From Enterococcus crotali (GTDB lineage Bacteria > Bacillota > Bacilli > Lactobacillales > Enterococcaceae), in NCBI RefSeq assembly GCF_000633635.1, contig NZ_AYPQ01000001.1:592820-656819 (forward strand): a stretch of 64,000 nucleotides of DNA. The letters run 5' to 3'. The notes under the pieces were generated by a model. That model was given only the letters and a program-made list of their open reading frames with translations, had not been told where the DNA came from and searched no databases. The translations under genes and the position numbers were made by a program. Positions 38,030-46,871 of this stretch are shown piece after piece (position 1 is the first letter of the stretch; every line of letters begins with the position of its first letter).

Positions 38030-38878
38030 TTAGTGCAACAATTGATTTCTTTGCTGCATTTTACTGATTTGTTTATCAGTTTCAGTCTTAAACCAGTCAG
38101 TTTGTGATAAGCGTTGCAGTGACTGATCATCAAGTGTAATAGACGTGTTATCTAATAATACGCTAAGTAATCGTTTTTTCACTTCAGCGATCGTTAATTT
38201 TTTGTTGAGCAACTCTTCTAGGTTGGCCATTACTGTAGGATCAACAGGAGGGTAGCCATTTTTACCAAAATCTTCCTGTAAACTAGCTTTGTAAAAACGT
38301 CGTACACTTTCACCACGTTTTTGTTGATCACCATTGACACTTAAATAGATCATGACAGCAGTCCCATCTTTCACCCGGCGTTGAGCGATGCCTGCAAATT
38401 TCTTGCCATTAATACTTAAATCAAATGTACCAGGACAATAAGATTCTGTAATTTCGAAAGCGTCTATTTTATGGTGAGAATCTTCAAAAGCTAATTTAAT
38501 CCAAGTCCACATATACGTATAAGCATCGTCTATACTAATTTTTTTATTTCCCGGATTAGGTAAAATCAATGAGACGTTTAAAATCCCTGCATCAGCAATT
38601 ACTCCGAGACCTCCAGCGTTACGAATGACGATTTGATAGCCATCATGTTTTAAAGAAGCTAAACCACTGTGTAAATCTGTCACGCGAGTATCCTTCATAC
38701 CAAGGATCATAGCCTGATCTAGTTGCCAAAAATGGATGATCGTTTGTTGATTAATGCCAGAAAAAGTCGTAAAAGTGTCGGTTAAAGCAAAAGGAAGAAA
38801 ATAATCTTTTTTGCTTAAACAGTGTTGATCATATAAAAAAACGTTGTCGTTTGTCAGTAAGTGGGTTAATTTAGTCAT
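38030..38878 (-). CDS. lipL: octanoyl/lipoyl transferase (LipL-like, BPL/LPL family)
   Basis: A 282-residue cofactor-transferase-fold protein. The stretch ESYCPGTFDLSINGKKFAGIAQRR carries the Cys used by B. subtilis LipL, which moves octanoyl groups from GcvH to E2 subunits; the preceding IRNAGGLGVIADAGILNVSL is the substrate-binding loop. ATG 38878 overlaps the stop of the preceding gene, so the two are coupled. An alternative ATG at 38890 adds four residues. A lipoyl-transfer gene beside an E1 operon may be meaningful, but the two lie on opposite strands. Confidence 0.82.
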   Translation of the reverse strand: MTKLTHLLTNDNVFLYDQHCLSKKDYFLPFALTDTFTTFSGINQQTIIHFWQLDQAMILGMKDTRVTDLHSGLASLKHDGYQIVIRNAGGLGVIADAGILNVSLILPNPGNKKISIDDAYTYMWTWIKLAFEDSHHKIDAFEITESYCPGTFDLSINGKKFAGIAQRRVKDGTAVMIYLSVNGDQQKRGESVRRFYKASLQEDFGKNGYPPVDPTVMANLEELLNKKLTIAEVKKRLLSVLLDNTSITLDDQSLQRLSQTDWFKTETDKQISKMQQRNQLLH

Positions 38879-39230
38879 CTTGGTCTTCATCCTGTTTTAC
38901 GCGTGAAACGTAATCCTTCACTTCTTTATTCATTTGATTATATTCAGTTGTAAAACGCATCGGTTTACTAATAATCCTCATTGGCATGGTGGCTAAAAAT
39001 TTACTGAAATCTTGTCTAGCTTCTTCTGTTAAACGTCCAGGCTTAGAAACTAAACGCTCATAAAGATAATGATAAAATTGGTTCATTGCATCGATATCGA
39101 TACTCAGTTGATTATGACATTCAGTACATTCAATGCTGGAAATGATTTCGTTCATATATTGAATATCATGGAGTGTCTCTTTTTGGCAATGCATACAAAA
39201 GAGCATTGCAGTTTCATCATGAAATAACAT
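38871..39230 (-). CDS. small zinc-ribbon-like protein (Bh protein family)
   Basis: A 119-residue acidic-tailed protein with two CxxC knuckles (CMHCQ near 12-15; CTECHN near 35-38) that should bind one zinc. The rest is helical and ends DEDQDD. It resembles the short uncharacterised Bh proteins of Firmicutes. GGAGGTGG precedes the ATG. It is the first gene of the minus-strand unit and overlaps lipL. Function unknown. Confidence 0.7.
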   Translation of the reverse strand: MLFHDETAMLFCMHCQKETLHDIQYMNEIISSIECTECHNQLSIDIDAMNQFYHYLYERLVSKPGRLTEEARQDFSKFLATMPMRIISKPMRFTTEYNQMNKEVKDYVSRVKQDEDQDD

Positions 39231-39352
39231 TTGTTTCCACCTCCGTATTCCATTATATACGATTTAAACAAAAAAACATGCTTATCTGTACAGAAATAAT
39301 AGGAAAATGGAGAAATTTTAAAGAAATCAAAAAAATCAAGAGATAATCTTGC

Positions 39353-39373
39353 TATCGGTCCTATAAAACGATA
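39353..39373. promoter_or_regulatory. possible operator upstream of the E1 operon
   Basis: Inverted repeat TATCG (39353-39357) / CGATA (39369-39373) within the 193-bp gap between the divergent zinc-ribbon and E1 alpha genes; a candidate for the SorC-family regulator of this operon. Confidence 0.3.
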
Positions 39374-39423
39374 AGATATTTACATATGATTTATATCGGA
39401 ACAAATGTAAAAGGAGTGAGAAA

Positions 39424-40422
39424 ATGAATCAAACTGGAACCCAAAGCCAACAAATAAACCCCATTGATGATGTAGCCGCTCTGAAAACGATGTGGGAAAT
39501 TCGCATTTTTGAAGAAACGATCCAAGAGCTCTTTGATGCTGGAGAATTATACGGCACAATGCATCTTTGCACCGGGCAGGAGGCAACTGCTGTTGGTGGT
39601 GCAGGTATTTTAAAGAAAAGTGATTGGATCGTGTCCACTCATAGAAATCATGGGCATTGTATTGCAAAAGGAACTGATATTCGCAGTATGCTTGCTGAAA
39701 TGCTAGGTAAAAAGACTGGAACAAATGAAGGCAAAGGTGGCAGTATGCACATTGCTGATTTGGACATAGGAAATTTAGGTTCAAATGGCATTGTCGGCGC
39801 TGGTTTTCCAATTGCAGCTGGTGCGGCGTTAAGTGCTCAAATGCAAGAGACCGATCAAGTTGTTCTGTGTTATGCAGGAGACGGTGCTACAAATGAAGGA
39901 AGTTTTCATGAAGCCTTGAATTTGGCCTCTATTTGGCAATTGCCCGTCATCTATTTCATTGAAAATAATCAATATGGCATGAGTAGCTCTATTGAGCAGA
40001 TGGTTAATATCGATAAGCTTTCTGAACGAGGTAAAAGTTACGGAATCGAAGGTATCACGATCGATGGAAATGATTTAGCCAGTGTGACTTCAGCGGTTTC
40101 ACAAGCTGTAGCGAAAGCAAGAAATGGCGGTGGACCAACCTTGATTGAAGCATTGACCTATCGTCACAAAGGTCATTCTAAATCTGATAAGCTCATGTAT
40201 CGTTCGCAGGAAGAATGTCGACTGTGGCAAGAAACTAACGATCCTATTTTCCGTTTAGAACAAAAACTGATTCAAACTGCTAGGATGAAAGAAGACTCGA
40301 TCAGACAATTGGAGATGACCATACGGCAGGAAATGGCAGATCTAGTTGCTTCTGTGAAATTGGATAGCGAACCGACAGTTGCTGATTTGTGGACACATGT
40401 CTATGCGGAGGATGAAGCATGA
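39424..40422 (+). CDS. thiamine-diphosphate dehydrogenase E1 alpha subunit (acetoin/pyruvate type)
   Basis: A 332-residue alpha subunit of an E1 heterotetramer that decarboxylates a 2-oxo acid or cleaves acetoin with ThDP. The ThDP/Mg motif is GDGATNEGSFHEALNLASIW followed by ENNQYGMS. MHLCTGQEA, RNHGHCIAKG and KGGSMH resemble acetoin dehydrogenase AcoA more than pyruvate E1 alpha. AAAGGAGTG precedes the ATG. It overlaps the beta-subunit gene by four bases (ATGA). No E2 or E3 gene follows. Confidence 0.9.
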   Translation: MNQTGTQSQQINPIDDVAALKTMWEIRIFEETIQELFDAGELYGTMHLCTGQEATAVGGAGILKKSDWIVSTHRNHGHCIAKGTDIRSMLAEMLGKKTGTNEGKGGSMHIADLDIGNLGSNGIVGAGFPIAAGAALSAQMQETDQVVLCYAGDGATNEGSFHEALNLASIWQLPVIYFIENNQYGMSSSIEQMVNIDKLSERGKSYGIEGITIDGNDLASVTSAVSQAVAKARNGGGPTLIEALTYRHKGHSKSDKLMYRSQEECRLWQETNDPIFRLEQKLIQTARMKEDSIRQLEMTIRQEMADLVASVKLDSEPTVADLWTHVYAEDEA

Positions 40423-41423
40423 GAACAATTACTTATTTACAAGCAATCAACGAAGCGTTAGATGAAGCACTGGCTCAAGATGAACGTGTATTTATTCTAG
40501 GTGAGGATATAGGTATTTACGGTGGGGGATTTGGAGCAACCAAAGGACTTCAGGAAAAATACGGTAAGCAGCGGGTTCGCGATACGCCGATTTCAGAAAG
40601 TGCAATCGCTGGAGCAGCGGTTGGAGCGGCAATGACGGGTATGCGTCCGATAATCGAGCTACAGTTTTCAGATTTTATTACTGTTGCGATGGATCAGTTG
40701 GTCAATCAAGCCGCAAAAATCCATTATATGTATAGTGGAAAGGCAAAAGTCCCTTTAGTGATGCGGACAGCTGCTGGATCAGGAACTGGAGCTGCAGCTC
40801 AGCATTCACAAAGTTTGGAAAACTGGATGGCTCATATCCCGGGATTAAAAGTAATTCAACCTTCTAATCCGTATGATGCAAAAGGGTTACTTCATGCTGC
40901 CATTCACGATAATAATCCAGTCATGTTTTATGAACATAAGCTTCTATACCAAACAACGGATATGGTGCCGGACACTGCCTATACGATTCCAATCGGTGTT
41001 GCAGATATTAAACGTGCCGGAAGTGATGTGACCATTATTGCAACAGGCATCATGGTCAATAAAGCTTTAGAAGTGGCGGAAATTGCAGACAAGCGAGGTG
41101 TCTCGATTGAAGTCATCGATCCAAGAACCTTAGTGCCTTTTGATAAAGAAACGATTTTAGCTTCTGTTGCTAAAACAAAACGAGTGATCGTTGCAACCGA
41201 AGCTGTAAAAAATAGTGGCTTCAGTGCAGAAATCACGGCAATCATTGCTGAATCAAAAGCAGCTATGAACTTGAAAGCACCTATTGCTCGACTAGGCGGA
41301 GAATTTGTACCAATGCCGGCACAAAAGCTATTGGAGGCTAACGCAACACCTCAAGTTGAGTCACTGCTAAAAGCTCTGGAACGAGTCATGTCTGGAATCG
41401 AGGCGCCTAATGAAGATCAGTGA
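40419..41423 (+). CDS. thiamine-diphosphate dehydrogenase E1 beta subunit (acetoin/pyruvate type)
   Basis: A 334-residue transketolase-like beta subunit. ILGEDIGIYGGGFGATKGL and RDTPISESAIAGAAVGAAMTG are the family motifs, followed by AAQHSQSLENWMAHIPGLKV and VIDPRTLVPFDKETI. It forms the alpha2beta2 E1 with the upstream gene. Its 3' end overlaps the SorC regulator by 14 bp, so all three genes are one coupled operon. Confidence 0.9.
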   Translation: MRTITYLQAINEALDEALAQDERVFILGEDIGIYGGGFGATKGLQEKYGKQRVRDTPISESAIAGAAVGAAMTGMRPIIELQFSDFITVAMDQLVNQAAKIHYMYSGKAKVPLVMRTAAGSGTGAAAQHSQSLENWMAHIPGLKVIQPSNPYDAKGLLHAAIHDNNPVMFYEHKLLYQTTDMVPDTAYTIPIGVADIKRAGSDVTIIATGIMVNKALEVAEIADKRGVSIEVIDPRTLVPFDKETILASVAKTKRVIVATEAVKNSGFSAEITAIIAESKAAMNLKAPIARLGGEFVPMPAQKLLEANATPQVESLLKALERVMSGIEAPNEDQ

Positions 41424-42351
41424 AGATCGTCGAAAGATGTTGAAAATTGTTACGATGTATTATGAGCAAGGGTTAACTCAAGCGGTGATTGCAAAAAAAA
41501 TGGGTATTTCCCGGCCTGTTATTTCAAAGATTTTACAACAGGCGAAAGAGAGGGGGGTCGTTTCAGTTTCAATCAAAGATGAGTCTGCTTATGTCGTCGA
41601 GTTAGCATTACGGCTGGAAGCGACTTATCAACTTACAGATGTGATTGTCATTCCAGCTAATGAGCAAAAAGAAGCTGAGATAGTGAAAAAGGAAGTTAGT
41701 CGAGCCGCAGCAACTTATCTTAAAGAACGTTTAAAAACTGGAATGAGTGTGGGCTTATCATGGGGAACAACATTGGCTGATATGATCGACGAGATGCCTT
41801 ATTGCTCATTTCCAACGATTAATGTTTGCCCTTTAGTGGGTGGGGTTTCTAGTGAACACCTCTATTATGATACAAATCACCTGGTTTTCAGATTAGCTGA
41901 AAAGCTCAATAGCCGCTGTCAGTATTTTTATGCGCCAGCATTAGCTGAGAGCATCGATTTAGCTGATGTGCTAAACAAGACACAGCTAGTTGGGAAAGCG
42001 CTAGATCAAGCTCGAAATGTTGATTTAGCAATCATTGGTGTTGGCAACCCAAATAAAACTTCTACATGGAAACGCCTTGGTTACATTGAAGCAGAAGAAT
42101 TAAAAGTGATCAAGGAAACAAATGTTAAAGGAGATGCCGTAGCGTCCTTATTTGACAAAAATGGTCAAACAGTGAACAATGAAATAAGTAAACGCATGTT
42201 AGGTGTTAAAGTAGAGGATTTAGCAACTATGCCTGATGTAATGATCATTGGCTGCGGCAATGAAAAAGCTGAAAGCATCAAGTCATTATTATTAGGTAAA
42301 TGCTGTACTATTTTAGTTATTGATCAAACAATTGCTGAGGCTTTGGTTTGA
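41410..42351 (+). CDS. SorC-family sugar-binding transcriptional regulator
   Basis: A 313-residue regulator with an N-terminal helix-turn-helix (YYEQGLTQAVIAKKMGISRPVISKILQQAK) and a C-terminal SorC effector domain (VGLSWGTTLADMIDEM; VCPLVGGVSSEHLYYDTN; DLAIIGVGNP). Such proteins sense phosphorylated sugars or polyols. Translation starts inside the E1 beta gene. It probably controls the E1 operon; the effector is unknown. Confidence 0.88.
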   Translation: MKISEDRRKMLKIVTMYYEQGLTQAVIAKKMGISRPVISKILQQAKERGVVSVSIKDESAYVVELALRLEATYQLTDVIVIPANEQKEAEIVKKEVSRAAATYLKERLKTGMSVGLSWGTTLADMIDEMPYCSFPTINVCPLVGGVSSEHLYYDTNHLVFRLAEKLNSRCQYFYAPALAESIDLADVLNKTQLVGKALDQARNVDLAIIGVGNPNKTSTWKRLGYIEAEELKVIKETNVKGDAVASLFDKNGQTVNNEISKRMLGVKVEDLATMPDVMIIGCGNEKAESIKSLLLGKCCTILVIDQTIAEALV

Positions 42352-42353
42352 AC

Positions 42354-42383
42354 TTGACGGACATGTCACAGGGAAGCTAAAAT
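42354..42383 (+). promoter_or_regulatory. promoter upstream of the DUF1934 gene
   Basis: TTGACG at 42354-42359, an 18-bp spacer, TAAAAT at 42378-42383. It lies immediately after the SorC stop and 135 bp before the DUF1934 start. Confidence 0.5.
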
Positions 42384-42518
42384 ATGATTGTAGCAGATAG
42401 GGACATCCACAGACTTTTTATTTTCCAGGCAAGGATCAATAGACGTAGTCAATTGGTGGTCCTAGAAAAAGGAATCAATGAGCTGGCTACGGGTTTTATA
42501 TTAAGGAGAGTGTTTTTA

Positions 42519-42953
42519 ATGGATTTATCACAAGGAACACCAGTATCTATTCAGCTGAAAACAGTTGTGGATCAAGCTGGTGAAAAGAAGAACTTTTATT
42601 TTGATTTGGAAGGCCAAATAGTAAAAATTGGCGATACGCTATATATTCGTTACAAAGAAGAGCAAGAAGAAGGCGAAGCAGTTCCAGTTACGATCAAAGT
42701 TGAACCGGACGGAAAGATACAATTGATTCGTGCAGGTGGTCTTAGAATGCGGTTGAAATTCGCTTATCAGGAACGCTTAGAAACTAGCTATAAAACTCCC
42801 TACGGTTTATTTCAAATCACTACGTTTACTCGTAATTTACGGTTTAGCTTAAAAGATCAGCCTGTTGCTGGAACGATTTTGATCGACTACGATTTGTATT
42901 CTCAGGCCGAAAAAATTGGGGAATATCATTTAGAACTAGAATTTACTGCTTAA
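42519..42953 (+). CDS. DUF1934 (YwiB-type) beta-barrel protein
   Basis: A 144-residue calycin-like protein: VSIQLKTVVDQAGEKKNFYF, VPVTIKVEPDGKIQLIRAG and TPYGLFQITTFTRNLRFSL alternate as strands. YwiB-like genes commonly sit beside rpoE in Firmicutes, as here; function is unknown. ATG 42519 follows AAGGAGAG by 8 bp. An open frame to 42384 upstream is non-coding. Confidence 0.85.
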   Translation: MDLSQGTPVSIQLKTVVDQAGEKKNFYFDLEGQIVKIGDTLYIRYKEEQEEGEAVPVTIKVEPDGKIQLIRAGGLRMRLKFAYQERLETSYKTPYGLFQITTFTRNLRFSLKDQPVAGTILIDYDLYSQAEKIGEYHLELEFTA

Positions 42954-43028
42954 TTATGCAATAATCAATTGATTTTTTCTTCATGTTTTTGTATGATAAG
43001 GAGTAGACTGTGAAAGGACGTGTACCGT

Positions 43029-43661
43029 TTGGAAATTAATGTATTTGACGGGTTGAACAAAGATGAATTATCCATGATCGAAGTTGCGCACGCAATTTTA
43101 GAACAACGTGAAGATGTGATGGACTTCTCTGACTTAGTAAACCAAATTCAAAATTATCTTGGAAAATCTGACAGCGAAATTCGTGACTCTTTAGCACAAT
43201 TTTATACTGACTTAAATATTGATGGCAGTTTTATCTCTCTTGGAGATAACCGTTGGGGCTTGCGCTCATGGTATCCAATCGATTCTATCGACGAAGAAGT
43301 AACACATGGTTTAGATGAAGATGAAGAAGACAAACCACGTCGTAGAAAACGTAAAAAAGTTAATGCCTTCATCATTGATGCGAATGATGAAGATGTGATC
43401 GACTACAACGATGATGATCCGGAAGATGCAGAATTAACGGATGATGATGACGATGATATTCTTTATGACGATGACGATGACGAAGAAGATGAGGAGATCA
43501 AAGCTTATAACTCTGACCTTCAAGAAATCGGTGCAGATTCTGATGACGAAGAAGAAGAGCTACCAGGGATCGAAGAAGATCTTACAATTATCGATGAAGA
43601 TGATGTAGACGATGACTTTGATGATGAAGATGAATATGCAGATCCTGAAGAAGAAGCATAA
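43029..43661 (+). CDS. rpoE: RNA polymerase delta subunit
   Basis: Gram-positive RNAP accessory subunit that speeds recycling and makes transcription responsive to initiating NTP. An N-terminal HARE-HTH domain (about 1-85: [21 protein letters not shown]...[10 protein letters not shown]), a basic patch (PRRRKRKK) and a long Asp/Glu-rich disordered tail are visible. TTG 43029 is chosen because AAAGGA lies ten bases before it; the in-frame GTG at 43020 is too close. Length is 210 residues. Confidence 0.93.
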   Translation: MEINVFDGLNKDELSMIEVAHAILEQREDVMDFSDLVNQIQNYLGKSDSEIRDSLAQFYTDLNIDGSFISLGDNRWGLRSWYPIDSIDEEVTHGLDEDEEDKPRRRKRKKVNAFIIDANDEDVIDYNDDDPEDAELTDDDDDDILYDDDDDEEDEEIKAYNSDLQEIGADSDDEEEELPGIEEDLTIIDEDDVDDDFDDEDEYADPEEEA

Positions 43662-43967
43662 CATTTAAAAATATGGGTGTTCTCAGTGTGAGAGCACTCA
43701 CATTTGATTCATTAAAGCAAAAAATACGCTTTTTTTTAGTTTTGTAAGAAAAAAGTGAATCAAAATGATTGACAAATGGTCTATATCTTTGTAAACTGTC
43801 ACTGTTAACAAAAACAAATAGCGTTTTCATGTGACTAGATAATACTAGGCATGGAAGAATTTCAAAAAAATATGATATACTCATATTTTGACGGGATTGT
43901 TCTATGCTTTTTTTGTTGTCTTGATGCATGTTAGCTGACAATCTACTTCTGCAGAAGAGGAATGTTT
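43662..43967 (+). promoter_or_regulatory. leader of the PRD antiterminator/PTS operon
   Basis: An extended -10 (TG, then TATACT at 43876-43881) starts the leader. A hairpin GATTGT (43895-43900) / ACAATC (43938-43943), with ATGC/GCAT inside, begins with GGATTGT as RAT sites bound by BglG-type antiterminators do. CTTCTGCAGAAG next to the start overlaps the Shine-Dalgarno and could mask it. No clear T-rich terminator partner is seen, so antitermination here is tentative. Confidence 0.45.
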
Positions 43968-44801
43968 ATGAAAATTAAAAAGGTACTTAATCAAAATGCT
44001 GTGCTCGTTGTTGATGCTGGGCAGGAAAAAGTGGCAGTTGGTAAGGGCGTGGGCTTTAACAAAAAGAAAAATGATTTGTTACCCCCGCAACAAGTGGAAC
44101 GAATGTTTGTAATGGAACCAGAAGGCGTGAAAAAGCTTCAAGTTTTATTATCACAAATTGATGAAAAGTATTTTTTTGTCACAGAAGAAATCATCACCCA
44201 TGCTGAGACAGTGCTTGGTGAAAAGCTAAATGAGCATATCAATATTGGCTTGAGTGATCACATTGCGTTTGCCGCAGAGAATATTCAAAATAATATTATC
44301 GTAAGAAATAAACTTTTGAATGAGATCGAAATTCTTTATACCGAAGAGTTTTCAATCGCACAATGGGCAGTGGATTATTTGACGCAAACGTTAGGTATTC
44401 CATTCAGTTATGATGAGGCAGGTTACATTGCAATCCATATTCACAGTGCTCGCAGTGGTCGCACGGATAATAGTAAAAGTATTCGTGAGGTCACAATTGT
44501 TTCAGAAATTATTCATTTGATCGAGCAGGAATTAGGGATCAACATTCATGATGAAAAAATGAGTCTAAGTTATTCACGATTAGTTAATCACTTACGTTTA
44601 TTTATCCATCGTTTCCAACAAAGTCAGTATGCAGTATTAGATGATGAGATATTGGACGTTGTGCGTAAAAAATACGCAGAAAGTTACGAGATATCAAAAA
44701 AAGTTCAAGTTTTGTTAATGAGAAATTTCCACTATCAAGTACCAAATGAAGAATTAGGTTATCTGGCGATTCATATCGAACGGCTTAAGATGATCAAATA
44801 A
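43968..44801 (+). CDS. BglG-family PRD transcriptional antiterminator (GlcT/LicT-like)
   Basis: A 277-residue RNA-binding antiterminator. The CAT domain (about 1-55: MKIKKVLNQNAVLVVDAGQE...GKGVGFNKKK) precedes PRD1 (about 65-170) and PRD2 (about 175-277) with conserved His residues (YIAIHIHSARSG; YLAIHIERLK). PTS phosphorylation of these His would control dimerisation. ATG 43968 is preferred over ATG 43962, which is too close to AGAAGAGG. It lies 21 bp before the PTS gene it should regulate. Confidence 0.88.
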   Translation: MKIKKVLNQNAVLVVDAGQEKVAVGKGVGFNKKKNDLLPPQQVERMFVMEPEGVKKLQVLLSQIDEKYFFVTEEIITHAETVLGEKLNEHINIGLSDHIAFAAENIQNNIIVRNKLLNEIEILYTEEFSIAQWAVDYLTQTLGIPFSYDEAGYIAIHIHSARSGRTDNSKSIREVTIVSEIIHLIEQELGINIHDEKMSLSYSRLVNHLRLFIHRFQQSQYAVLDDEILDVVRKKYAESYEISKKVQVLLMRNFHYQVPNEELGYLAIHIERLKMIK

Positions 44802-44822
44802 CAGACAAGGGGAGAAACAAAA

Positions 44823-46832
44823 ATGAAAGCATATATGCAAAGAATGGGACGCTCGTTGATGCTTCCTGTAGCGGTATTGCCAGCTGCTTCTCTATTAGTA
44901 GGGATCGCAAACTGGATCGTAGGAACAGTGGGACCTAGTGCGGCTACGTCATTTTTAATGAATGGTGGTTTAGCTATTCTTGACCATCTAGCATTATTAT
45001 TCGCGGTTGGTTTAGCTTTAGGGATGTCAAAGGATAAAGATGGGTCTGCAGCACTTGCTGGTTTAGTGGCATATTTAGTTCCTTCATCTGTATTAAGTAC
45101 AGCTTCTGTACAATCCTTAATGGGGCTAAAAGACATCGCTGATGTAAGCCCAGCGTTCAATAGCATGGGAAATAATGTATTTGTCGGAATTATTGCAGGT
45201 TTGACAGCTGCTGCAATGTATAACCGATTCTCAAATGTGAAATTGCCGATGGCACTTTCATTCTTTAGTGGTAAACGTTTAGTTCCAATCATGTCAGCTA
45301 TTGCAATGTTAGCAATTTCATTTGTTTTACTATTCATCTGGCCAGTTGTTTATAATGGCTTAGTTACGTTTGGTGAAGCTATTTCTAGCTTAGGTTTTGT
45401 TGGAGCTGGATTATACGGATTCTTTAACCGCTTGTTGATTCCAACAGGCTTACACCATGCCTTGAATTCAGTTTTCTGGTTTGATGTTGCAAATATCAAT
45501 GATATTGGTAACTTCTTAGCAGGACAACAAGCATTAGATTCTGGTAAAGCTATTATTGGTCAAACTGGTATGTATCAAGCTGGATTCTTCCCAGTAATGA
45601 TGTTCGGTTTACCAGCAGGAGCCTTTGCAATTTATCAATGTGCTCGTCCTGAAAAGAAAAAAGTAACTGCTTCGTTAATGTTAGCAGCAGGTTTTGCTTC
45701 ATTCTTTACAGGTGTAACTGAACCATTGGAATTCTCATTCATGTTTGTTGCATGGCCTTTATATGTAGTGCATGCTGTACTAACTGGTCTGTCACTAGCA
45801 TTTTCAGCATTCATGCATTGGACTGCTGGTTTTGCGTTTAGTGCTGGTTTTGTTGACTTCTTCTTAAGTCTAAAAAATCCAGTTGCAAACCACCCAATGA
45901 TGCTAGTCGTTCAAGGTTTAGTAGTGGCTGTTATTTATTACTTTGCATTCCGTTTTGCAATCACTAAATTTAATTTAATGACTCCAGGACGCGAAGAAGG
46001 CGATGGCGAAGAAACACCTGATTTAGATACGACTGGTGATAATAAATTTGCCGTATTAGCAAACAAGATCTACCAAGGGTTGGGTGCTGATGCAAACGTT
46101 ACTTCAATCGACAATTGTACAACTCGTTTACGTTTAACTGTTAATGACACAAGCAAAGTCGATCAAGCAAAAATCAAAGCAACTGGTGTACCAGGGGTGA
46201 AAGTGATCGATGACACGAATATTCAAGTTATTGTTGGTACCGAAGTTCAATTTGTAGCTGACGAAATGACTAAGCTGCATAATGGTGCTGCACCAGTTAC
46301 CTCAGGTGAGCCTGTAAAAAAGCCTGAATCGAAAACTGTAGCACCAAAAGAAATTAAAAAAGCAACGACAAAAGAATCTGAATTATTCGCTGTTGCAAAC
46401 GGAAAAGCTATTCCGATTTCAGAAGTACAAGATGACGTTTTTTCATCAAAAATGATGGGTGACGGTTTTGCAGTTATCCCAACTGATGGTGAAGTTTCGA
46501 CACCTGTTGCAGGTAGAATCACAAGTATCTTCCCAACAAAACATGCATTAGGAATCCAAACTGATTCTGGTATTGAAGTATTGTTACACATGGGATTAGA
46601 CACTGTTGAGCTTAAAGGCGCTCCATTTACCTTGCACGTTGAAGAGAATCAAGTCCTGAAACAAGGGGATAAAATTGCAACGATCGATCTAGCAGCGTTA
46701 GAAACAGCTGGTAAAAAATCTGATTTGATTGTTGTTTTCACAAATCAAGATGTTGTTGAAAGTTATGACTTAACTAAAGCAAATCAAACAGTTTCTGCTA
46801 ATGAGTTAATCGGTAAAGTAACTGTAAAATAA
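44823..46832 (+). CDS. PTS EIICBA, glucose/N-acetylglucosamine family
   Basis: A 669-residue one-chain PTS transporter. The EIIC domain (about 1-385) begins MGRSLMLPVAVLPAASLLVG. The EIIB domain carries SIDNCTTRLRLTVND with the phosphoCys (near 436). The EIIA domain carries LLHMGLDTVELKGAPF with the active His (near 590). It imports and phosphorylates glucose or a close relative; glucose versus GlcNAc cannot be settled here. It forms an operon with the antiterminator and ends at a strong terminator. Confidence 0.93.
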   Translation: MKAYMQRMGRSLMLPVAVLPAASLLVGIANWIVGTVGPSAATSFLMNGGLAILDHLALLFAVGLALGMSKDKDGSAALAGLVAYLVPSSVLSTASVQSLMGLKDIADVSPAFNSMGNNVFVGIIAGLTAAAMYNRFSNVKLPMALSFFSGKRLVPIMSAIAMLAISFVLLFIWPVVYNGLVTFGEAISSLGFVGAGLYGFFNRLLIPTGLHHALNSVFWFDVANINDIGNFLAGQQALDSGKAIIGQTGMYQAGFFPVMMFGLPAGAFAIYQCARPEKKKVTASLMLAAGFASFFTGVTEPLEFSFMFVAWPLYVVHAVLTGLSLAFSAFMHWTAGFAFSAGFVDFFLSLKNPVANHPMMLVVQGLVVAVIYYFAFRFAITKFNLMTPGREEGDGEETPDLDTTGDNKFAVLANKIYQGLGADANVTSIDNCTTRLRLTVNDTSKVDQAKIKATGVPGVKVIDDTNIQVIVGTEVQFVADEMTKLHNGAAPVTSGEPVKKPESKTVAPKEIKKATTKESELFAVANGKAIPISEVQDDVFSSKMMGDGFAVIPTDGEVSTPVAGRITSIFPTKHALGIQTDSGIEVLLHMGLDTVELKGAPFTLHVEENQVLKQGDKIATIDLAALETAGKKSDLIVVFTNQDVVESYDLTKANQTVSANELIGKVTVK

Positions 46833-46839
46833 GAACATA

Positions 46840-46871
46840 AAAGCTACCTAAGAATATTCTTAGGTAGCTTT
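46840..46871 (+). terminator. terminator after the EIICBA gene
   Basis: A perfect 32-base palindrome with 16-base arms, AAAGCTACCTAAGAAT and its complement, directly after the stop codon. Confidence 0.85.

Noticed and set aside
39380-39811. Minus-strand open frame of 143 codons opposite E1 alpha
   Set aside because: It is rich in His, Cys, Gln and Leu as expected from the antisense of a coding strand, has no ribosome-binding site, and covers conserved E1 alpha codons.
43320-43655. GAT/GAA-rich simple-sequence tract
   Set aside because: It encodes the Asp/Glu tail normal for the RNA polymerase delta subunit.
44771-45337. Minus-strand open frame of 188 codons opposite the EIICBA gene
   Set aside because: It lies wholly antisense to a conserved EIIC domain and the antiterminator end; there are no motifs and no initiation signals.
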